64,000 nt of DNA from Arion vulgaris (GCA_020796225.1 CM036754.1:16881367-16945366); one strand, 5' to 3'. Shown: positions 32,101-47,100, numbered from the stretch's first letter. Numbers and translations: made by a program. The notes: generated from the sequence alone by a model not told the origin.

Positions 32101-35100
32101 AGTAGAATCATACACATATTTGGGCAGCAACGTAGACAAAGAGGGTGGAACAGATAGAGATGTTAAAATAAGAATACAGAAGGCAAGAGGAGCTTTCATT
32201 GCACTGGGAAACATTTGGAAGTCCAAAGAAATCAAATCTAGAAAAAAAAATTCGGATATTTAACTCTAATGTTAAAGCAGCTCTACTGTATGGGTCAGAA
32301 ACATGGAGAACAACTAAAACAATAGCGCATAAATTGCAAACATTCATCAACTGGTGTCTGCGCAGAATAGAGGGAATAAGATGGTATGATAGGGTCACAA
32401 ATGAGGAACTTATGGAGAGAACAAGACAGATTCCAGTGAACGAACAGGTTAAAAAAGACGCTGGCGCTGGATAGGACACACTTTGCGAAAACCGGAGGGA
32501 ATATAACAAGAAGGGTCCTTGCCTGGAACCCGCAGGGACAGCGAAAGAAAAGGAGGCCGAGAAATACATGGAGACGAGATTTGGAGGCGGAGATCAACAA
32601 TATAAAGAAGAGCTGGAGGAGCTGCAGGAGATAGAGATAGGAAGACTTGGCATGAGTTGGTTGAGGGCATATGCCCCAACCCGGGGTAAAAAGGCAAAGA
32701 GAGAGAGATGTCCTGCAAATAATTTCTCCATAAAGCTCTGTTCTGAGCAACTCGCTCGATCTTTTCTATGGAATTTAGTCTGATATTTCTGCCTCTCTCA
32801 GCAAAGTTCATTTCAAGGTTTGGTTATTGGTTACTAAACTGACGTCATTGCACTCTGGGCAGACCCATAGGTGTTCAGTCTCCCCAACAGATATCGAAGA
32901 GTGTGTATACTGATGATTCCGTGGCTCGCTTATTAAACACTCCTCACTCTTCCCCTCAGGCATCCAGTTCTACTTGTACAACAGGTAACTCGAAACTGCC
33001 CAATTCGCTGGATCGATTCATCATCTTTTTTTTTGTCTCCTCATCCAACAGTTACGAAGAGACCGAAGAACATTCCCTAATCCATCTTCAACTCCCCAAC
33101 AATCAATGCTGTTGATGCAAGCCTGTCCGCTCTCTCATTACCATAAACACCTGCATACCCAGGACAGTATATCCATGTATGCATCTGGAGGTTAGAAACT
33201 TCTATAGACTACATCCACTCATACCGAAACCTGCCCTTCTGGATCTTGTGAAGCATCGACTGAGAGTCAGATACAACAACTGCCCCAGTAAATGAAGTCC
33301 CAGAAATGTCAATGGAGGGCAGCAGCAATGGCCTCAACCTCCATCCTCATACTAGAAGTAGCTGTCCTGTACGCGCCACTTCGCTCTGCAATAACCCTAC
33401 CGTGCGCATTAGCCAATAAACCCCAGCCTGACTTCTCACCCCGATGAACCAATCCATCGGTGTATATACACAACAACATCATTATTTGCATTATTTTCTA
33501 TCAGCTGCTTAACTGCAAGATCAGCCTTTATGTTGCCCCAATCTCTACCAAGAGTACTGATAACGTTTATAGTTGGTCATGCTACCATCTGTTGGGATCC
33601 ATTCTTCCTCTTTTTGTAGGGTCGCAACCGTTCAGGGTTTATCAAGGGCATCCTCTTTCTTGAACGCTTTGCCTCCCATTTCAGTGCCTGCTTTGGTATT
33701 CTTTGATAATTTCTACTCAAAGTAGGCAAAGTCCTGCTCAGTCTTTGTTATTTTATCCTCCAGTGACACATCAGAGCACAATCTCCACACCACGGAGCTG
33801 GCCTCTATGAGGTATCTTTTATTATCTTAGTAATCTTTTGTGAAATACTGTAGTGTCTTGAGATACTTTCACAGTGTATTCATATCACTTATAAGAGATC
33901 ACTTATATATAGACTATCATCATAGTACTCGGGCATGTCCATAGACGCTCCGATCTCCAACTCTACAAATTCAACTGCATTCAGCGGCCCAACACGCCAG
34001 TTTAATGATTAATCAATATTTTTGCATATCTGATATGTTGTTCTTTTCGGGATATACCAATATCGACACCCATCTCTCTCAATGTGGTCAGTGACTGTGA
34101 ATCGCAATCCTGAAACTTCTGTTCCGAAAGATTCTTTCAATGCGTGAAGAATGTCATTTGTCATTTTGGTCCATTGCAGTTTTTCTGATATCTTAGCCAC
34201 CTCAGCTAATCTGTCAGCTCATTCGTTACCCCTGGCTCCTGCACGCCCGGTGATGAAAATGAAGATGGTACCTCCGATCCCTGTCTGTACCAGTACCTCC
34301 TCTCAAGTTTCATCTCACTAATTCCTGTTTTGACTTTATGAATCATACTCATGGAGTCACTGAGTATGAAAACATGAGAGCAGTTATGAGACACCAACCC
34401 GCTACCCCTCTGCAACTGCCCATACCTCCATTGTCAAACTATTTGTGGTTGTTGCATAGGCCACACTGGCCTTTTATTTTTCCTCCATAGCATGCTAAAA
34501 AAGCCCACACACATCGTTGTTGGCGAATGAGTGAACCATTGGTGTAAATAACTACATCTGTTTCATTGATGTTGTCATCCAAGAGGGTCTCAACCTCCTC
34601 GTCAATTAGTAATGGATTATTTTGTTACATTTTTCTTAATGGATATAATAATTGTGAAAGCATGATTCACACTTCTGAAACTAGCCTGTCAGATTTGTCA
34701 TGACGTAAACTCTATTGTATTACCTCCATATTGTAGACGGGCCAAAGCCTCTCATACGAATGTTCATGAGCCCAGATTGCAACATCCACACCCTGTTCAT
34801 AAAAGAGATCTTCTAGCCCAGAAATATTCAATGCAGGAATTCCAGAACGCACCTTTGGAAAACAATTTGCAAAAATTGTTAATCACATAATAAAATATTG
34901 CAATATTTATGACTAATATAAATATTGTTTCTTTTATTTGAAATTGGATTAATCATTTTTACTATTTTAAATATGCATTAGTGAAGCAGATATTTAAGAG
35001 AACTATCTAAACATAGTTTTCCAGAGAGAATATAATTAAAACTAGATCAAATTGTGGCTACTACTTATACAATCTAACACACTTTATTTACTCATAATTA

Positions 35101-38100
35101 TAACGTAGACAGAATATGTAAGTAAAATGAGACTTTTATAGAATAAGCTTGCAAGAAGCTAAACTTCTTTGAACGCTCCATATTGACCACTTGTTAAACC
35201 ACTCTGATTTATATGATCTGAGCCTAAGAGCAATTGTGTGTTGTGCCAGTTATGTACCTACAAGTAGGCCAGCACATCCGATTTCTGCAACGCTTTTTAT
35301 TTACTAAGGTAGCTTCCCTAGGCCCCTACCTCAGTTGCCTTGTAGGTTGCAGTGTTACTATTTTTTGCTCCACTTGAGAGCCCCGGCAACACACATGCAT
35401 TATAAAAGTCAGTGTAAAAATGTTCCCAAAAAAAACATTCTTACCACACTGTTATACTTTGTGCAGTCATCACCATCATCGTTAGAACAATACATGGGAC
35501 GATGACCAAAAACAACAAGCCATGGTCTCTTGGCTCTATTCTCTGGTGTGTTAGCATCCTGATTACAAATATATATAGAAAGTTAATACATTTTCTACAT
35601 CATTTTCTACATAATCATAAATGAAGTTAAACTTAGGAATTTAATTTAATGTACTATATCATTTAAATATTATCATTTAACAATTATTTTGAGCATGTCT
35701 CTCTCTCCCTCCCTCTCCTCCTCTCCTCCTCATCTCTCTCATCTCTCTCATCTCTCTCATCTCTCTCATCTCTCTCATCTCTCTCATCTCTCTCATCTCT
35801 CTCATCTCTCTCATCTCTCTCATCTCTCTCATCTCTCTCTTCTCTCTCATCTCTCTCATCTCTCTCATCTCTCTCATCTCTCTCATCTCTCTCATCTCTC
35901 TCATCTCTCTCATCTCTCTCATCTCTCTCATCTCTCTCATCTCTCTCATCTCTCTCATCTCTCTCATCTCTCTCATCTCTCTCATCTCTCTCATCTCTCT
36001 CATCTCTCTCGCGCGATTGTTCTTTTCGGCCATTCTGATCATTCTTATTGTGATATATAAACATCCATTGCCAAGAACGTAGGTTTACGTCCCATCGTTC
36101 AGCGCCATTTGGAGCTCTAGTGCTTATCCTTCGATGTTGTATCCGGTTTCAGCCAGCGTTTACTGGGTTCGTTCTCCATCAGCCTTTGGCTGTCCCCAGC
36201 CTACCTGCAAGGCAGCAGTTTATATGACTGACTAATTTTATTGTTCATGTTTAAAAATTCTTCATATTTATTGCAGATGAGCATGGGTTTACAAGAATAA
36301 TAGAGCTGACATGTTGGCTTTGAAAGCACCAATAGTGGGTATTTTGATCTGGCTAGGCATGAATATTAAAGATCTCTCCAGGATTAGAACAAGCTGAAGT
36401 TGTGATTCTGCTCCTAAAAACCCAATCGACTCTACAGTCACATGTAAACAAAATTCAAGATTGGTAATTCAGTTACCTATACATGTGGACTGGCACTGCA
36501 AAGTACATACTTAAAAGACTGTCCCGAATATGATACACTGGGCTGGGCAAACATACTAGTACATTGAAACAACACTGTACACAAAACTGCACTGACCTCT
36601 GTGTGAACTACAAAGACAGTGAAGTTTATACAATACAACACTTCAAATATAGACAATATTTCAAGCAAATGAAAAGAAGGAAGCTCTCTCCAGGATGACT
36701 ATTTCCTTGATAATAATGACTATCTACAAATATAAAATCCTGATATTCAAGGAATTTCTTCAAATGTGGCATTTATGTTATAAATATTGCTGGTTTTCTT
36801 GAGGCAGAGATCGAGGCACCTATGGGCATGTCCAGAGTGCAATGATGATAGTCCTCATATGACTTAGTTAACATACAACATGTGTAAAATAATTAAAACA
36901 AGTCCACCATAATAATGTCTTTCCTCACCAATAGATCTTTCTTCAGCCAGTCATACTGGTTAAATATTTGCTGGTAACCGTACTCAGTAAAATAATAGTA
37001 TTCTGTTGATATTGAGACAAAGTGTACAGGTCCCATATTGAAACTGAAATACATCTGCCCATTGTCATTTGGCATGCTGAACCTTGCTTTGTAGTTTGAG
37101 AAATTGCTGTGAAGAAAGTTTATAATTAGTTAGACTTTCATTTTATTAATAGACAAGGGATGTCATATTCCAAACTTTTTTAATCAGATGAACAAAAATT
37201 GTGATATTTTCTAACTTTAGGATTTCTTACAGACCATGGATAATGCACAAAAAGTAAAGATTGCTTTATTTATGACGCCACATTGTTTCATTACTAACGT
37301 CACCTTGTTTCTGACATAACACCTATTTTCCTGTATTTCTTCCCACCTTGTTCATAATGTCACACATTTCTGGCATAACCCACCTTGTTTTCTATACATC
37401 ATGGGTTCTACTACACATTGTTTCTATTCATGTTAACATAACACATTGTTTTCTATCATGTTTCACATAACACCACCTTGTTTTTATGTACTTGTTCTGA
37501 CATAACACATTGTTTCATTCATAGTGCCACATTTTCTCTGACATAGTGCCACATTTTCTCTGACATAACACCACATTGTTTTATTAATATGTCACATTGT
37601 TTTATTCATAACCAAACAAAAGTTGCTATCATAATAACAATGTTTCAATCATAGCAACACATTATTTCATTCCTAATGCCACCTTGTTTCTGACATAACA
37701 CTAGATTGTTTCATTTATAAAAGAATAATTGTTCCTGCTATAACAACACACTATTTCAATGATAATAAAGTAGGTCAGGCCTGTGATTACATTAGTTCAG
37801 TTATAACTTGCTCTCCATATAGCTCAAACATTTTAAATTAAATGAGTCAGAACAAAAGCCTAGATTATAAGTTATAAGTTTCATCAGTGTAATGAAATTA
37901 ATTATTATTCTTTTAAACATTTATACTTACAAACACTTATTATTCATCGATCAAGAAAAGGCATTCGACAGAATAGATAGAAGTATTCTATGGGAAACAC
38001 TAGAAAACTATGGAATCAAGGGACAACTGCTAGACAATATCAGAGCAATATACACAAATAGCCACAGTGTGATAAGAACAACAGACGGAATGACAGACTC

Positions 38101-41100
38101 ATTCGAAACAAAATCAGGAGTAAGACAGGGTTGTGTGCTCTCACCTCTTCTTTTCAACATATATATAGACAGAATAGTGAAAGAGGCACAATGCAAAAAA
38201 GACCTTATTGACATAAACAATAATCACGACGACCAATTAAACAACCAAATCAACGAATTGCTTTTTGCGGACGACCAAAGTTTAATCTATGAAGAAGAAG
38301 ATCAGCTACAACATCACATAAATTCACTGCTAATAGCATATAGAAAGTACAACATGAAAATCAACAAACAAAAGACCGAAACCATGAAAATCAGCAGAAC
38401 ACCAAGCCAAGCAAACATACAAATAGATAACACCAGAGTAAAGCAAGTTTCTGAATTCAAATATTTAGGCAGCATTTTCACAGAGGACGGAAAACTCGAT
38501 AGAGAAATAGAGACACAGTGTCAAAAAGCAAATGCAGTGGCCTACCAGTTGGCACCATTACTACAACACCCAAAGATCAAAATGGAAGTGAAAAGACAGA
38601 TGATAAAAGTATTTTCCTACCAACACTTTGTTACCAGTGCCAAACTTGGTCTCTTACAGCAACACATCACAGAAAGCTCACCAAGTGTGAAATGAAATGC
38701 TTGAGGAAGGCAGTGGAGTCACCAGGAAAGACAGACTACGAAATGAGGACATCAGAAGCAGAGTGGGCATAACTTCGTGCATCGAATACATCGAATAACA
38801 ACAAATGCAGTGGTTTGGACATTTAATGAGAATGAAATACAACCAACCACCAATAACAGCATACAATTAAAAGAGATCGGGTACTAGAGCTAAAGGAAGA
38901 CCAAGAAAAGATGGATAGACAATATCAAGACCACACTACATAAACACGGATACAACACAACAAGGGCAACTCATCTAGCCCTAGAATGCAAATTAAAGCT
39001 CCCATCTCTACCCTTAACGGCAAGAGTGGACAGCCAACTACATCTTCCACCTGGCAATAGACAATAGACGTAACAAAATTTATTTTACACTAGAAGTTAG
39101 TTCAAATCTTTTTTTCCTAAATCTGCTCTATTACACATGGGCTGTCCTACAAGTTGTTTACATATAAACAGCAGCATGCGTTTCCATACTGTCAAGAGAA
39201 CTGGAACATTAACTATCAATCGTTCATTTTGTTTCTAATAGTATTTTATCAGACATAGATGAAGTGTCTATGCAGAACACTGGAGTATAAAAAAACTGAA
39301 AATGTTTAGGAATGAAAACATCGTCAAGATTTGTTGAGGCGGAGCATCTATGGACATGTCCTGAGTGCCATGACGATAGTCCTGATATAACATCATCACG
39401 AAACACCAAATTAAACGGTTCGGCCACATAACCAGATTACTAACAGACAGTGCACCTCAAAAGGTAATGCTATTGAGATACAGTGGATACAAAGAAAAGG
39501 TGGGACGCAAAAATAATAGAGTGATCGGAGTAGGGGTTCTTAACTAATTGGCTCCCATAATCCGCTGGGAGTGTCACTTGTGTATTTATTTTAGAGGAAA
39601 TTCATTTACCTACAAAATGGTACATTACTCATAAAATTTGGTTAATAATTAAGGAAACTGCAGCCGATTTTGTACATACACCTGCAATGGAAAAATAGGA
39701 CAAATTCATTTCAGCCACAACTCGTTTTTTTCTATTCAGTAAAATTGAGCACCATGTTGTCTTTTTAATTTTATGTTCAATGCAACTTGTTCACTTCATT
39801 TATATAAGTCTTTCTGTTGTTAACTCTACTTGTGCAGCACTCTATTCAAAATTCCTTCAGTCACAGTATAGTTGTGTTATCCATTGCTGTGTACTTATCC
39901 AACAGGGAAGAAGCAACCAAGTAGGTACTACTATATTTACCATTGTTATACATTATCGGGAAAGAAGGCAAGAGGAAGACCATGGAAAAGATGGTTAGAT
40001 GGCGTAGCAGAATCCTGTGAAAGAGCAAAGATAACAATCACAAGCCACCAGAACAGCGCAAGACAAAAACAGAAAACCACGACACTGGGCAACAACCCGG
40101 TAGCAGTGTGACGACAAAAGAAGAAGATACATTATCACTGCATTTACTTTCCTCATTTGGCATTGCCTATTAAATTCTTACTTACTGCTCAGATTAGCAC
40201 TGCAAAAACTTTTCTTATGTGATATAATAATAATATTTTACAAAGTCACAAAAATACTTTGAGACAAAATTTAAACTAACCAAAAGTGTGAATGGAAGGT
40301 AATAACTGTAAAACTTACTATGCACCTTCATGGTTTCCAACACATGTCATATATGGGTAATTTGCTGCCAGCACCTCAATTTGTTGCATAAAAGTATCTC
40401 CAGTTCTTGCATCATTCTGAAAGAATACCAACATAAACAAATGTCAGTGAATTTTGCTAAAAACTCAACTATGTGTCACAAACCAGGACCGTGCGGTATA
40501 CTTTCTCAGTATGATGCAAGTCTTCAAACGCCACCCTTAAATGATTTTATTTAAAATAACCTCCAATTGTGATTTTGATTTAGCTGCTTATGCCCCCCTC
40601 CTTGTGGTGCCGCCTATGCGTCACTTCTGTATCATAACATGGCACTGCCCTGTCACAAACCAATCTTATGCTACCAACAGACTACTTCTCTTCCCAACTT
40701 CTCACTCAGTGTCCTGAACTTTGGAATTCAGCATGATCCATTTATGAGGGCATCAAGCTGAATGTAGTCACATGTTTGATTGGTACACATAAAATAAACT
40801 ACAAGAGAACTCAGAGCTAGTCTCAGACTACATTGTCACACAAAGATTAAAGGCTAATATACCTTAATATAACTGACTAAATCTTTGCCACAAGATTAGC
40901 AAATTACTATCGATATATTATTTATTATTATTAGACACTAAATAATTAACTCTTCGACTCATTCTAGAGCACAAGCCTTCAAAAAAATTATATTACTCTT
41001 ATCTGTTCTATACATCATGTCTAGGTTCAATGGCTTCAACTTTATTAATGTCTTCTTCTTGTGATTGCTTTTGGATGATTATACCACCCAAGTGGTTCCC

Positions 41101-44100
41101 GGGCCCAAGTTTGGGGTGTAAAGAACAGAACCACTGTTACCTGCCACGCATGACGTAAGAGACGACTAAGGAGGGTAGATTTGGCTGAAATCGGATGCAC
41201 ATGTCCTAAACGTGTAGAAGTCTATGTTTAGGGGCCTACCAAACCAATGTGCAACATATACACGTTTTTGGCAAAGATCAAACATATCACAAAGAGTGAC
41301 TAAAATTGGTTGTAAAGAACGAACGCAAAGAAGAAGGATGATTATACTATCAGATGTATTTCTATGAGGAAGTCAACTGTTGTCTCTGAAGCTCATCTCT
41401 GATGCAATGTAGTTTTGTGTGCAGTGACCAAACTAAACGAAGCTTGGTAGGTGGATCAACAGCATATGGTTTATTGGGTAGTATAATCATATATATATAT
41501 ATATATATATATAGCAGAGTTCGGATACTATGATTTCTAGTGACTATGCCCATATCGTGACTTCAGACTTTATTGTGTATCATTGTGTGCATGATTTTAT
41601 GTATATTGTTGCAAAAGGTTGTATATATTTTAAAGGTTGGTATTAATAAGGTTAAACAATACTTACCGTTTCAAGGTTATAAGCAAAATCACCTGAAAAT
41701 TAAAAAAGCAGGAAAACATGCTGAAAAAATATAGCATAAAACACACAAGAATATATTTTAAAATATGGAACTAGGATTATAAAGTAAAATAAAGCTTCTT
41801 TCTCTTACTCCTAAAACCAACTTTCAATTTCTTCTTTGAATGCTCCATATCAACCACTTGTTAAACCACTCTTTGTGATCTGTATGTGATCTGAGCCGAA
41901 GAGAAATTGTACGTTGTGCCAGTTATGCACCTACAAGTAGGCTAGCACATCCTATTTCTGTGACCTTTTTATTTACTAGAGTAGCTTCCTTAGGCCCCAA
42001 CCTCAGTCGCCTCTTGCGGCATGCCTTGTAGGTCGCAATGTTATTATTCTTGCGGCCCCTACAACACACTGCAGCTTCCAATTTTGCTACATAAATTGTC
42101 ATGGCACACATTACCATTGTTGACACGTAGCTCTTCATGTTGTTTGCCAATCATAGCAAAATAAATGCATGCACTTCTAAATGTATTAAAGTTTAGTAAT
42201 TTTTAATACATTCTCACATGTTTTATCATTGTAAACAAACAGTAATTTTATGGGACTTTTTCTGTATGAAATATGCTGTAGTCATTACAAAATATGTGAT
42301 TTAGGATAAAATGTGTTAACCCTAGTAGCAGGATGTATAACTGCAGTTGTTTAATAAGTGAGTAGAGAGGGATCAAAGAAGGAAGGCATATGCAGTGCCA
42401 ACAACAGATGGCAAACAGAAAGACAGATGTTGCTTGTAATATCTAATTATTAAAAACAAAGTAATAAATGCATATCATTATTAAATATGTTGGTAGAATA
42501 TTATCCAATAGTTTGCAAATTTGTACAAATAAGTTACTGATATTTTTTTTTTTTTATTGAAGACCTCCCTCTATAGTACCAGATCCGCTGAGCTATGTAG
42601 TAGTATTGTGTCAGATCTTATTGGTATTAAGTGTGACCGTCAGAGTGGACTCATATATAGAAGACTTTACAATAACATGGCTTGATTTATTTTTTTTAAC
42701 CGATTTTTAAAGAAGCATAAATTTATTAAATTATTATTTTCTTCCAGTTAGTTTTCTTTTAATTGTTGAAGAAAGTTTTCCTTACACAAACGTTTTTATA
42801 AGTTACAATTTTGTTAAATGATATATAGGCCTACTATTTAAAATGTTACTACAAAAAATTACTACTATTACAATGTTACTTTAAATGTTACTATTTAAAA
42901 TGTCTCTACAGAATACATTGAATGAGACGGCACAAAGTATAGTATTACCAACGTGAATAATTGCATCATACAAGCCCAGTGCTGCATCAGACTGTAGACG
43001 AGGTAAAGACTGCGCATTGTCGCTGCCCAAATCACCATACACAGCCAGACTAGGACTCCAATCCTCTCCTTCTGGCATTGTCTTAAAGCGAAACTGTGAG
43101 GACCAACCAACAGCGCTACCAACTATATAATCTTTAGAACAAAAATATTAAAAGAATAGAAAGTGTATTTACAATAACTTTTGGATTCTCCGAAAGGAGT
43201 TAATTCTTATTTTCATGTTTGTTGGCCTACACGCTCTGATATAACCAATAAAGGTTCGCCTTAGGTTGAAAGAGCGTGCCTCGGCTTAAAGTGGCTTTAA
43301 TCCCCTACTAAACAAACAAACAAAAGAACATAAATACAATTATCTCAATGTAAAATCAACAAATATCTGCTATATAGCATTCATCATTTTAACAAAAACA
43401 ATTGTAATATTTGTTAGCAAATATTAATTTTACAATCTTTCTTTCTTTTGTCGTCACACTGCTACCGGGTTGTTGCCCAGTGTCGTGGTTTTCTGTTTTT
43501 GTCTTGCGCTGTTCTGGTGGCTTGTGTGATTGTTATCTTTGCTCTTTCACAGGATGCTGCCACGCCATCTAACCATCTTTTCCGTGGTCTTCCTCTTGCC
43601 TTCTTTCCCGATGTTCTGTTGTAGAAGACTCTGTATACTGTGGAGTTTGGATGCATTCTTATTAAGTGGCCAAACCACTTCATTCTTTGTTTATCTATAT
43701 AATTCAAGCACGGTTTTGTGCCAACTTTCTTTCTTATGCTGATGTTGGTGATTCTGTCTTTTCTTGTGTTGTTTGTAACTTTTCTCAGGCAACGCATTTC
43801 ACATGTAGTTATTTTTGTGACTGCGCTTTGCTCAATGTCCATGTTTGGCTCTGGTAACACAAAGTAGGTATAAAAATGCTGTTGATCATTTGTTTCTTAG
43901 CTGCCTGTGAAATTTTGGGTGCCTTAACAATGGGGCTAGCTGGTAGGTTACAGCATTTGCTTTTGTACTCTAGCCTCTATCTCTCTATCTAGTTTTCCGT
44001 CTTCTGTGAATATGCTTCCTAAGTATTTGAATTCTTTCACTTGGTTTATTTTAGTGCCATTGACATGGATGTCTAGATTATTATGTTTTCTTCCCATATT

Positions 44101-47100
44101 CATTATTTCTGTTTTAGTGTTGTTGATTTTCATGTCATGTTTCACACAATTATTGTTCAAAGTGTCAATATGATGTTGTAGATCTTGTTCATTTTGATGT
44201 ATCAGGCACTGATCATCTGCACAAATTTTACAATAATACTACAATAAACAGTAAATTGCGTAATGGTTATTTTTGCAATAAATTTAATACCTAGATAAAT
44301 CTGCGTAAAACCCAATTGGATAATTCTACACTGTGCAGGCATGGATATGTACACCTGCTGCCTTGCAGGTTGGCTTGGGACAGTCAAAGACTGACGGAGA
44401 GCGAACCCAGTAAACGCTGGTTGAAATCGGACACGTCGCCGAAGGGCAAGCACCAGAGCTCCAAATGGTAGGCTACTGAAGATGTGACGTAAAACAAACG
44501 TTCTTGACAAAGGCTGTTTAATATATCACATTAAGAATTATAAAAAGGCCGAAAAAGAACGATCGAGAGAGAGAGAGAAGAAAAGAGGAGAGAGGGATAT
44601 GTACAATAAGATGGTAAACAAAATGTTAGAACAGCGTTGTACAACGCAGTTCCTGCGGCATACATTTATGGTGCTCTATTTTATTCTTATCAAACGAATA
44701 AAAATCAGACAATCAAGGCTCTTCGGGCATATAATGCAAAGAAAAGGTTTAGAACATTTGGTGACAATAAGTAAAATTCAGGGAAGGAGAGATCGTGGAA
44801 GACAGGGAGAAAATGGTGGATGGTCTGACATTGTGGCTCGACAAAAGATCGACGCCAGAACTGATTTACTGCACCAAGGAGAGGGAGACTTGTTGAAAGA
44901 CAAGATAGTCTACGCCGGCAGGCATGGCACCTGCAACATCGCTACCCGGGCAAAATTCATTAAGGAATTTAAAATAAAATATCTACACTTCTTCTTACGC
45001 TCCATATCGACCACTTGTCAACCACTCTGTGTGATTTGTATGTGACCTGAGCATAAGAGGTATTGTACGTTATGTCAGTTATGCGCCTACAAGTAGTTAA
45101 ACCACTCTGTGATTTGTATAAGAGCGATTGTACGTCTTGCCAGTTATGCGCCTACAAGTAGTAACCACATATCGATTTCTTGTGCCGCTTTTTGATTTCG
45201 CCTTATTTGCTAGCTAGTTAGTAGGTCATGCCTAGGCCCCACCTCAGTCGCTTTTACGACATGTCTTGTATGTCGCCGTGTTACTATTTTGCTCCTTGCT
45301 ATAGGGCGTGTGTTTATTTTATCAGTATGAAGTCTTTGAAATGCCGCCCCTTAAATGGTTTTTCCTTAAAATAACCTTCCATTGTAATTGTGATTTTGCT
45401 GCTTATGCCGCGTCCTTGCGGTTCCGCCTGATGCTGCCGCCTCTCTGTATCATTGCACGGCACGGCCCTGCTTGCTATCCCCGGCATCAGTCAATCAATT
45501 CTTTGAACATTCTATTTAAGTTGCCGTCTCGTCTCAGTTATCAGAGGGCTATCATCATAGCACTCCGGACATGTCCATAGGTGCTCCTATCTCCACATCA
45601 GCAAATCCAACAGCGTCCAGCGGCCCAACACGCCAGTCCGTTGTTGATCAGTCTCTTTGCATATTTACTATGCCGTTCTGTACGGCTGCGCCAATCTTGA
45701 CACCCATCTCTCTCAATCTGGTCAGCGAGTGGGACTCGCAACCCTGAAACTCTTCTGTTCGAAAAGACTCTCTCGTCTATATCTGATTAGTTTACACAAA
45801 AGAAAGATCTCGTAGTATTTACAGAAACAAATACATGCAGACTAGGTCGATTAACAAACCAACTTTAAAACATACTTACAATATGTGGTATTTTCTGTCA
45901 AATTGACAAGTTGAATTTTATGAATAAACTGGACTCGTTGCTCATTCCCGCCATCTGTGAACTTTGAACTATAACCTATCTGCGACATGGTGAAGTTCTT
46001 TGAAGCCAAACCATACAGAGCAAAGGAAGGGGTGTCATTGAATGTGCTCCAAGTAATTGTCATAGTGGAAATATTTTCTGTAAAATTAGAAATAGGAGAA
46101 TTAATATCGTATGTAATATCGTATGTGTAGTGTGATCGTAAGTGGCGTCTGTGGCTTAGGGAATAGTGCCTCGGTGTATTAACTCCGACGTTCTGAGTTC
46201 GAATCACGCTGCGGACAATTTGGTTGCAAATTTTTTCGCGTGGATTTTTAGAAAAGGACGATGGCGCCACCTGTTCAGAAAGCAGTGGCAATTTACTGAA
46301 CGTAATAACGCCTAGAAAAATCACAAACAGCGTTAAAAAGCTGGGGTTGATTCGCAAAGTCCTGTAAAGGATATGCAATTAACTTTTTAGTGTGATCGTA
46401 TGTGTAGTGTGATCGTATGTGTAGTGTGATCGTATGGTTTCAAAACACATAATTTATTAGTGAGTTACTAGTTGTGTGTGTACGTGAATAAGTGCAAGTT
46501 TTAAGTTATTCAAACAGGACATTTCGTGAAAATTGCATATTTTCAATTCGTCTGCTTTCATGTAATCTGTCAAGCTAGATCAGTAAGCTTTTCTTCCGGA
46601 CCATGTCATCCTTGTCCAGGTGAAATCCACGTAAGTGAAGGCCCTGTTCACTTTCTGGGCCTTCACTTACATGTTTTGGGTGTTCTTTATCCCGCTTTGC
46701 TTTGTAGTGCCTTTTTGCGATAGTTTTTGTTTCATAGCTAACCAGGTTGTCATCTTATGACATGCCTGCTCCCTCTTTAGCCAGTCTGTCAGCATCTTCA
46801 TTCCCTTGATCTTGCAGTGTGAGGGTATCCACTGGATTACTACCCTCTCAGATTCATGGGATAACTGGGCTAAGGTTGACCTGAGATCACTTAGTTCTGT
46901 GTTCATATCAGGTTTCAGTACCGAGATAGCGGACAATGCGTCAGTCAAATCACTATTTTTCTATGTATTTGGTTCATATTTTGTAGTGCCATTTTTGCAG
47001 CTGCACTGAGGGCCTCTACCTCAGCCCTGAAATTGGTTGAAAACTTGCCGGTTGTTCACAGCTAAGGTTAGTTCTACTCCATTTTTTAGTCTGAGGACAA

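Noticed and set aside
31374..32105. Reverse transcriptase as a host gene
   Set aside because: Domain order, frameshifts and tail show it to be a degraded LINE.
35677..36064. Three long open frames (REM, RDE and HLS repeats)
   Set aside because: All are readings of the 9-bp satellite; a repeat with no stop in several frames makes open frames on its own.
44599..45045. 148-codon open frame as a host gene
   Set aside because: Its middle is a LINE C-terminus also present in part at 48575-48725, and its end reads into SINE-C.
45851..46378. 175-codon minus frame taken as one protein
   Set aside because: Only 45880-46077 is an ACP7 exon; the rest reads through intron and SINE-F.
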